Made by a program: the position numbers and the translations under genes. The notes beneath the pieces are model-generated. The model was not told the DNA's origin and did not search any database. It saw only the letters and a program-made list of their open reading frames with translations. From CAYHYG01 sp964360835 (GTDB lineage: Bacteria > Patescibacteriota > Patescibacteriia > UBA1558 > 2-01-FULL-52-15): a stretch of DNA of 52,394 bases. Where the stretch lies: the NCBI GenBank assembly GCA_964360835.1, contig CAYHYG010000003.1, forward strand, positions 1 through 52,394, given 5' to 3'. Below, in pieces: positions 49,126 through 52,394 of this stretch (within the stretch, counting starts at the first letter, position 1; the number at the start of each line of letters is the position of its first letter).

Positions 49126-50335
49126 TTTTGTGATAGATTGCCATCAGCCGCTGACCCATTCTATCGGTCGTATAATTCTCGGCCTCATGTCGCGCAGCTA
49201 GACGCAGCGCTTGTTGCTTGCTTTGACTTAAAGCCGACCATTCTGCCAGAGCTTTGAGATACTTTTCTGCTCTGTATGGCAATAACCAAGCAAAATCAGG
49301 AGTAATAAAACTGCTCAAACCGCCACGATTTGGCGCTAGTAAAGGTAAGCCAGTCGCCATCATTTCCAAACCTACCAGTCCAAATGGCTCTATGTCATTA
49401 ACCAAAATACCCAGATCAGCGCTGGCTAGATATGGTATTATGTTATCATGTTGCAGATAACCTATAGCTTTGACCGCCGGAAATAATTCTAGCGTTTTTT
49501 TAAATTTACCGTCTCCAATAATTATTAAACTGTATCTTTTGGCATCTAAGCCCCTGGCAAAATCTATTAATAAATCTATTTTTTTGTCTTGCTCTAATCT
49601 GCCAACATGGATTATGACCCTCCTTTTTCCTCCATCACTCAATTGCTGATAGAGTTTGTCATCACGTTGGGCATGTAAATAAGGGTCTACTTGGATACCG
49701 AGAGCCAAGACGTATACGGGTTTACTGCTATGTCTTTTTGCCTCCTCAGCGGAAAAATCAGAATTAGCTATGACCGCGTCAGCCGTAGCTAGAAACCTGC
49801 GGCGTAATAAAGCTGTCAGAAAAGCTGCAGTAATCTGACGAAATGGTCTAGTCAGCAACCAACCACCTGTGACATGAAACACCTGACGGTAGAAATTATC
49901 CAAACGCTCGTGCACAAAAACTACTACTCTCCCGCCCTGACTGGAGACCAATTTCTTCAAGCGTCGGCCGTAAAAAAAAGTGCTAAAGGAATCTCCAATC
50001 TCCAAAATATTCGGTTTCTCCTCTTTGATAATTTTCTCAATATCATCATAACTGCGAAAAAAATAATATTTGAGGGAGTCAACCATGACGATCCGTGACG
50101 GTAGGCGATAAATGACTCGTTTACCGTGATCTTCTTTAATTATCCCATCTTTATTGTCTTGCCTAGGCGTGATGATAATTTGACGAATATCATGTCGAAA
50201 AAAATATTGTCCCTTAGCGTCAATATAGGTCGTGATACCGCCTCCACGTGAATAGGCGTAGGTCAAATCACAGAGCGTCAATTGCTTCTTGGAACTACCG
50301 TGGTTTGAATTATTATTGTTTGTTATTGTCATCAA
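49118..50335 (-). CDS. Glycosyltransferase, GT4 family
   Basis: 405 residues, GT-B fold. The front part has Y-S-R-G-G-G-I-T-T-Y, the acceptor-side glycine loop. The second domain has H-V-G-R-L-E-Q-D-K-K near residue 243, I-I-G-D-G, and the donor-site E-P-F-G-L-V-G-L-E-M-M-A-T-G-L-P-L-L-A. No TM segment. Likely builds a cell-surface glycan or glycoprotein sugar. The substrate cannot be told from sequence. Confidence 0.9.
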   Translation of the reverse strand: MMTITNNNNSNHGSSKKQLTLCDLTYAYSRGGGITTYIDAKGQYFFRHDIRQIIITPRQDNKDGIIKEDHGKRVIYRLPSRIVMVDSLKYYFFRSYDDIEKIIKEEKPNILEIGDSFSTFFYGRRLKKLVSSQGGRVVVFVHERLDNFYRQVFHVTGGWLLTRPFRQITAAFLTALLRRRFLATADAVIANSDFSAEEAKRHSSKPVYVLALGIQVDPYLHAQRDDKLYQQLSDGGKRRVIIHVGRLEQDKKIDLLIDFARGLDAKRYSLIIIGDGKFKKTLELFPAVKAIGYLQHDNIIPYLASADLGILVNDIEPFGLVGLEMMATGLPLLAPNRGGLSSFITPDFAWLLPYRAEKYLKALAEWSALSQSKQQALRLAARHEAENYTTDRMGQRLMAIYHKII

Positions 50336-50347
50336 ATAAATCTATGT

Positions 50348-51346
50348 CTAGAGCAGGGAACTACACGTGCTAACCTGACCATGGATATGATCAACCGAAC
50401 CCATATTACAATCAACTTTCACTTTATCTTTTTCACACTGAACAAAATTAAAGCCGCTGTCATACATTAATGTATAAAGAGTTGGATATCCTGCTTGAGT
50501 ACCAGAAGATAAATCGACGGCACATGAAACCGGTGGGTGGTCACGATCAAATAAACATCGATTCTGCGATCCACCATAGTGCCATGAATCTCCGTGTTGA
50601 CAATCGCTGGTCAGAGTCCCGTCATCATTTCTTTTACAATTACCTAAGAAAACATTGCCATCAGAGATACTATTTAAATTAGCGATTATGTGAGCTTTAT
50701 CGGGAGCTGCTAATCTGTCGTCCAATTTTTTGAGAGCTTTGATGATATCAGGATGAGCAGTAAGTTTCTGCTTGCTGGCCGCTCCCATAGCAGAAGTTTC
50801 ACCGATTTTGTATAACTGCTCCCATGGTGCTGGAGAAAAAGCGCATGAACCAACCCTACCTGGTATAGCCGGCGTACTGGTGGCAGTTGGTTGTAAATCT
50901 AAGACCGGAATATTCAAAACTCCCCTGTCGGTAATCCTGGGGTTAATAAGATTAAATAGTAAATAGGAAGTCAGGGCTAAAACCAAACCAATAATAGCCA
51001 CTTGAATAGTTTCTTTGGCATCGCTTAACTTACCTTGATTACCGAGAGCAAATAAATACTTAAAGCCGCCGATGACTATCATCAACACTGCCAAAATAAT
51101 GGCTGCTTGAACCAAAAAAGTATACAGCGAAGAAATATAACAACCCAAAAAATTTCCAGCATCGGTCACGGAATTACAACCGGTCAAATCAAGGCCAGCT
51201 ACCGCCGGCTGATAATCTATTGGTTTTGGCGGATTGACATCGGTCGGCACAGCCAATGCTCCCGATATAGAAAAAAATACGCTCATGGCAAAGGCCATGA
51301 CGAAGAATAGAAGATAAGTTGTTCTTTTTCTTGAACCTATTATCAT
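50348..51346 (-). CDS. Membrane protein with two-TM pilin-like segment and C-terminal soluble domain
   Basis: About 332 residues from ATG 51346, overlapping the upstream stop as ATGA. A signal segment is followed by a conserved F-L-G-C-Y-I-S-S-L-Y-T-F-L-V-Q-A-A-I-I-L helix, M-I-V-I-G-G-F-K-Y-L-F-A-L-G-N-Q-G-K-L-S-D-A-K, and a second helix. This two-TM unit resembles VirB2/TrbC-type pilins of type IV secretion. A soluble domain of about 190 residues follows, with S-W-H-Y-G-G, D-R-D-H-P and several Cys. That H/D pattern suggests a metal-binding or peptidase-like fold, but I cannot name it. Confidence 0.7.
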   Translation of the reverse strand: MIIGSRKRTTYLLFFVMAFAMSVFFSISGALAVPTDVNPPKPIDYQPAVAGLDLTGCNSVTDAGNFLGCYISSLYTFLVQAAIILAVLMIVIGGFKYLFALGNQGKLSDAKETIQVAIIGLVLALTSYLLFNLINPRITDRGVLNIPVLDLQPTATSTPAIPGRVGSCAFSPAPWEQLYKIGETSAMGAASKQKLTAHPDIIKALKKLDDRLAAPDKAHIIANLNSISDGNVFLGNCKRNDDGTLTSDCQHGDSWHYGGSQNRCLFDRDHPPVSCAVDLSSGTQAGYPTLYTLMYDSGFNFVQCEKDKVKVDCNMGSVDHIHGQVSTCSSLL

Positions 51347-51972
51347 TTTAAGTCGGAAATTATTGTCTGCCATTGAGCCAGATCGACGTGACCGCTGGCA
51401 CGAACCTTATTGTTTACATCGAAGTACGGCAGTGAATCAATTTTTAAAAAAGCAGCATCAGCAATATCCTGCTCTATCGCTGGAACAGTCTCATTTTCCG
51501 TCAGACATTTCTGAAAAACATCCTGCCGCAAACCTAAACGCTCGGCATAATCAAGGAGAACACCCTGACTGGAACCTCGGCCTTGGTTGGCGAAAAGTAA
51601 ATCATGATACGGCCAAAATCTTCCTTGCAACTGAGCACATCGTCCTGCTTGTGCTAGTAGTCGAGCTTCATCAGTGTCAAAGGGGTAATCCCGATGTACA
51701 ACGGCGACTTCTGTGGGATACAAAGCGCGAATCTGTGCCAACGTATCTGCTGTCTCTTTGCAAGCGGGGCAGGTATAACTACTAAATACTTGGATAATGA
51801 CCGGTGCCTGACGCGAGCCAGTGATAGGACTTTCAGTTCTAACAGCTAATGACGGCCCGTTTGATGATGATTCTCGAGTAGGCTCATTGGGTCTGACAAA
51901 CCAGAGACTAAGGGCAAAAAAAAGCAGGACACCCAAAACAATGAAGCTAAAAAAATAAATAAGTCGTTGCAT
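51343..51972 (-). CDS. DsbA-like thioredoxin-fold protein, membrane anchored
   Basis: 209 residues: TM helix at about 6-25, then a DsbA-type domain with Y-T-C-P-A-C (Cys68/Cys71), A-G-R-C-A-Q-L-Q-G-R-F-W-P-Y-H and cis-Pro S-L-P-Y-F-D-V-N. It is the fourth member of this family in the window, and it is coupled to the Cys-containing two-TM protein, a likely substrate. Confidence 0.9.
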   Translation of the reverse strand: MQRLIYFFSFIVLGVLLFFALSLWFVRPNEPTRESSSNGPSLAVRTESPITGSRQAPVIIQVFSSYTCPACKETADTLAQIRALYPTEVAVVHRDYPFDTDEARLLAQAGRCAQLQGRFWPYHDLLFANQGRGSSQGVLLDYAERLGLRQDVFQKCLTENETVPAIEQDIADAAFLKIDSLPYFDVNNKVRASGHVDLAQWQTIISDLK

Positions 51973-51974
51973 AA

Positions 51975-52394
51975 TTATTTCAGGCGTATGCTGTGAAGTC
52001 TCTGCGTGGTCTGATCGACAAAATAAAGCTGACTTTCATCGGGCGACAAAAATAAATTGCCGGCAGTATAAGAGCTCTGACTGCCCACCGGCAGAGCTAA
52101 TGGCACTCGTACGCCGCTAGTAATATCTACCCGATAAAAAATATCAGCAGAATCTTTGGCTAATTCAGGAAACAAACCAGCTCCCTCTGGTAAAGTTGTA
52201 GGCACGGCGCAATATAATGAGGAGCCCGAACTGTCAAAGGTGCACTTATCAGCCCAAGTTCGTAATCCCAGATCAGTATGGCTGTAACCCAGAGAATCGG
52301 TAGCCCCTTCCGTCAACCATAAACGCGGCTCATAGCTATCTTTGGCACTGGAGGCGTTATACAATAGATAATTACCGGAAGGAGAATATTTTGA
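51975..52394 (-). CDS. C-terminal part of a beta-propeller protein, cut by window edge
   Basis: The frame is open to the last base of the window, so the start lies outside. The visible about 140 residues contain blades Y-S-P-S-G-N-Y-L-L-Y-N, F-D-S-S-G-S-S-L-Y-C and L-S-P-D-E-S-Q-L-Y-F-V-D, of WD40-like/PD40 type. The stop lies 2 bp before the DsbA-like gene, so they share an operon. Confidence 0.8.
   Translation of the reverse strand, partial: SKYSPSGNYLLYNASSAKDSYEPRLWLTEGATDSLGYSHTDLGLRTWADKCTFDSSGSSLYCAVPTTLPEGAGLFPELAKDSADIFYRVDITSGVRVPLALPVGSQSSYTAGNLFLSPDESQLYFVDQTTQRLHSIRLK

Overview
The window looks like chromosomal DNA of a Candidate Phyla Radiation (Patescibacteria) bacterium, probably of the Parcubacteria/Microgenomates type. 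The reasons are a large type IV pilus locus with many small prepilins, several DsbA-like proteins of the envelope, genes packed with ATGA/TAATG overlaps, many unrecognised secreted proteins, small GIY-YIG domains and a diversity-generating retroelement (DGR). TGA is used as an ordinary stop, so the code is the standard one. The lineage is inferred from gene content only.

Bases 1-10,400 form an accessory region. It starts with the end of a DGR: an Asn-rich template-repeat-like stretch, an Avd-like gene and a DGR reverse transcriptase. Next come a large FN3/peptidoglycan-binding surface protein gene broken by one TAA, a large serine recombinase, a secreted Cys-repeat protein, a divergent PhzF-family protein, and a two-gene module (three-TM protein plus a papain-like/GNAT fusion without a visible catalytic Cys). 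That module lies between two copies of a 37-38 bp repeat, next to tRNA-Asp.

Bases 10,420-17,472 (minus strand) hold housekeeping and envelope genes: gatC-gatA, three DsbA-like proteins with a DoxX protein, lgt, and ligA.

Bases 17,494-32,886 (minus strand) are the type IV pilus locus. The order of transcription is pilM-N-O-P-like, pilB, a response regulator, a degenerate PilT, pilC; then prepilins; then pilD and minor pilins (FimT-, PilV-, PilW-, PilX-like). Three prepilin genes have a cassette bounded by 14-15 bp inverted repeats (CCCAGCACCATTTTT / AAAAATGGTGCTGGG type) inserted exactly in the leader-peptide region. Two of these cassettes encode a GIY-YIG nuclease domain fused in frame to the pilin. 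The cassette end itself encodes N-G-A-G, so the prepilin peptidase site G|F/Y-T-L is rebuilt and PilD should cut the nuclease off as an oversized leader. This is the most novel signal in the window.

Bases 32,912-42,450 (minus strand) are a coupled four-gene operon of large secreted proteins. Three share a six-copy module ending in L-Y-W/G-x...C...N-C-G, and two carry beta-propeller repeats. They are candidate pilus-associated adhesins. A compact divergent promoter (42,462-42,510) separates them from a plus-strand group: membrane protein, LemA, HtpX, an OB-like repeat protein, a ClpC-type ATPase and ComF. The window ends with a minus-strand group: a GT4 glycosyltransferase, a two-TM protein, a fourth DsbA-like protein and a propeller protein cut by the window edge.

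Several genes have a good -10 box only 5-8 nt before their start codon, so leaderless or nearly leaderless transcripts appear common here.
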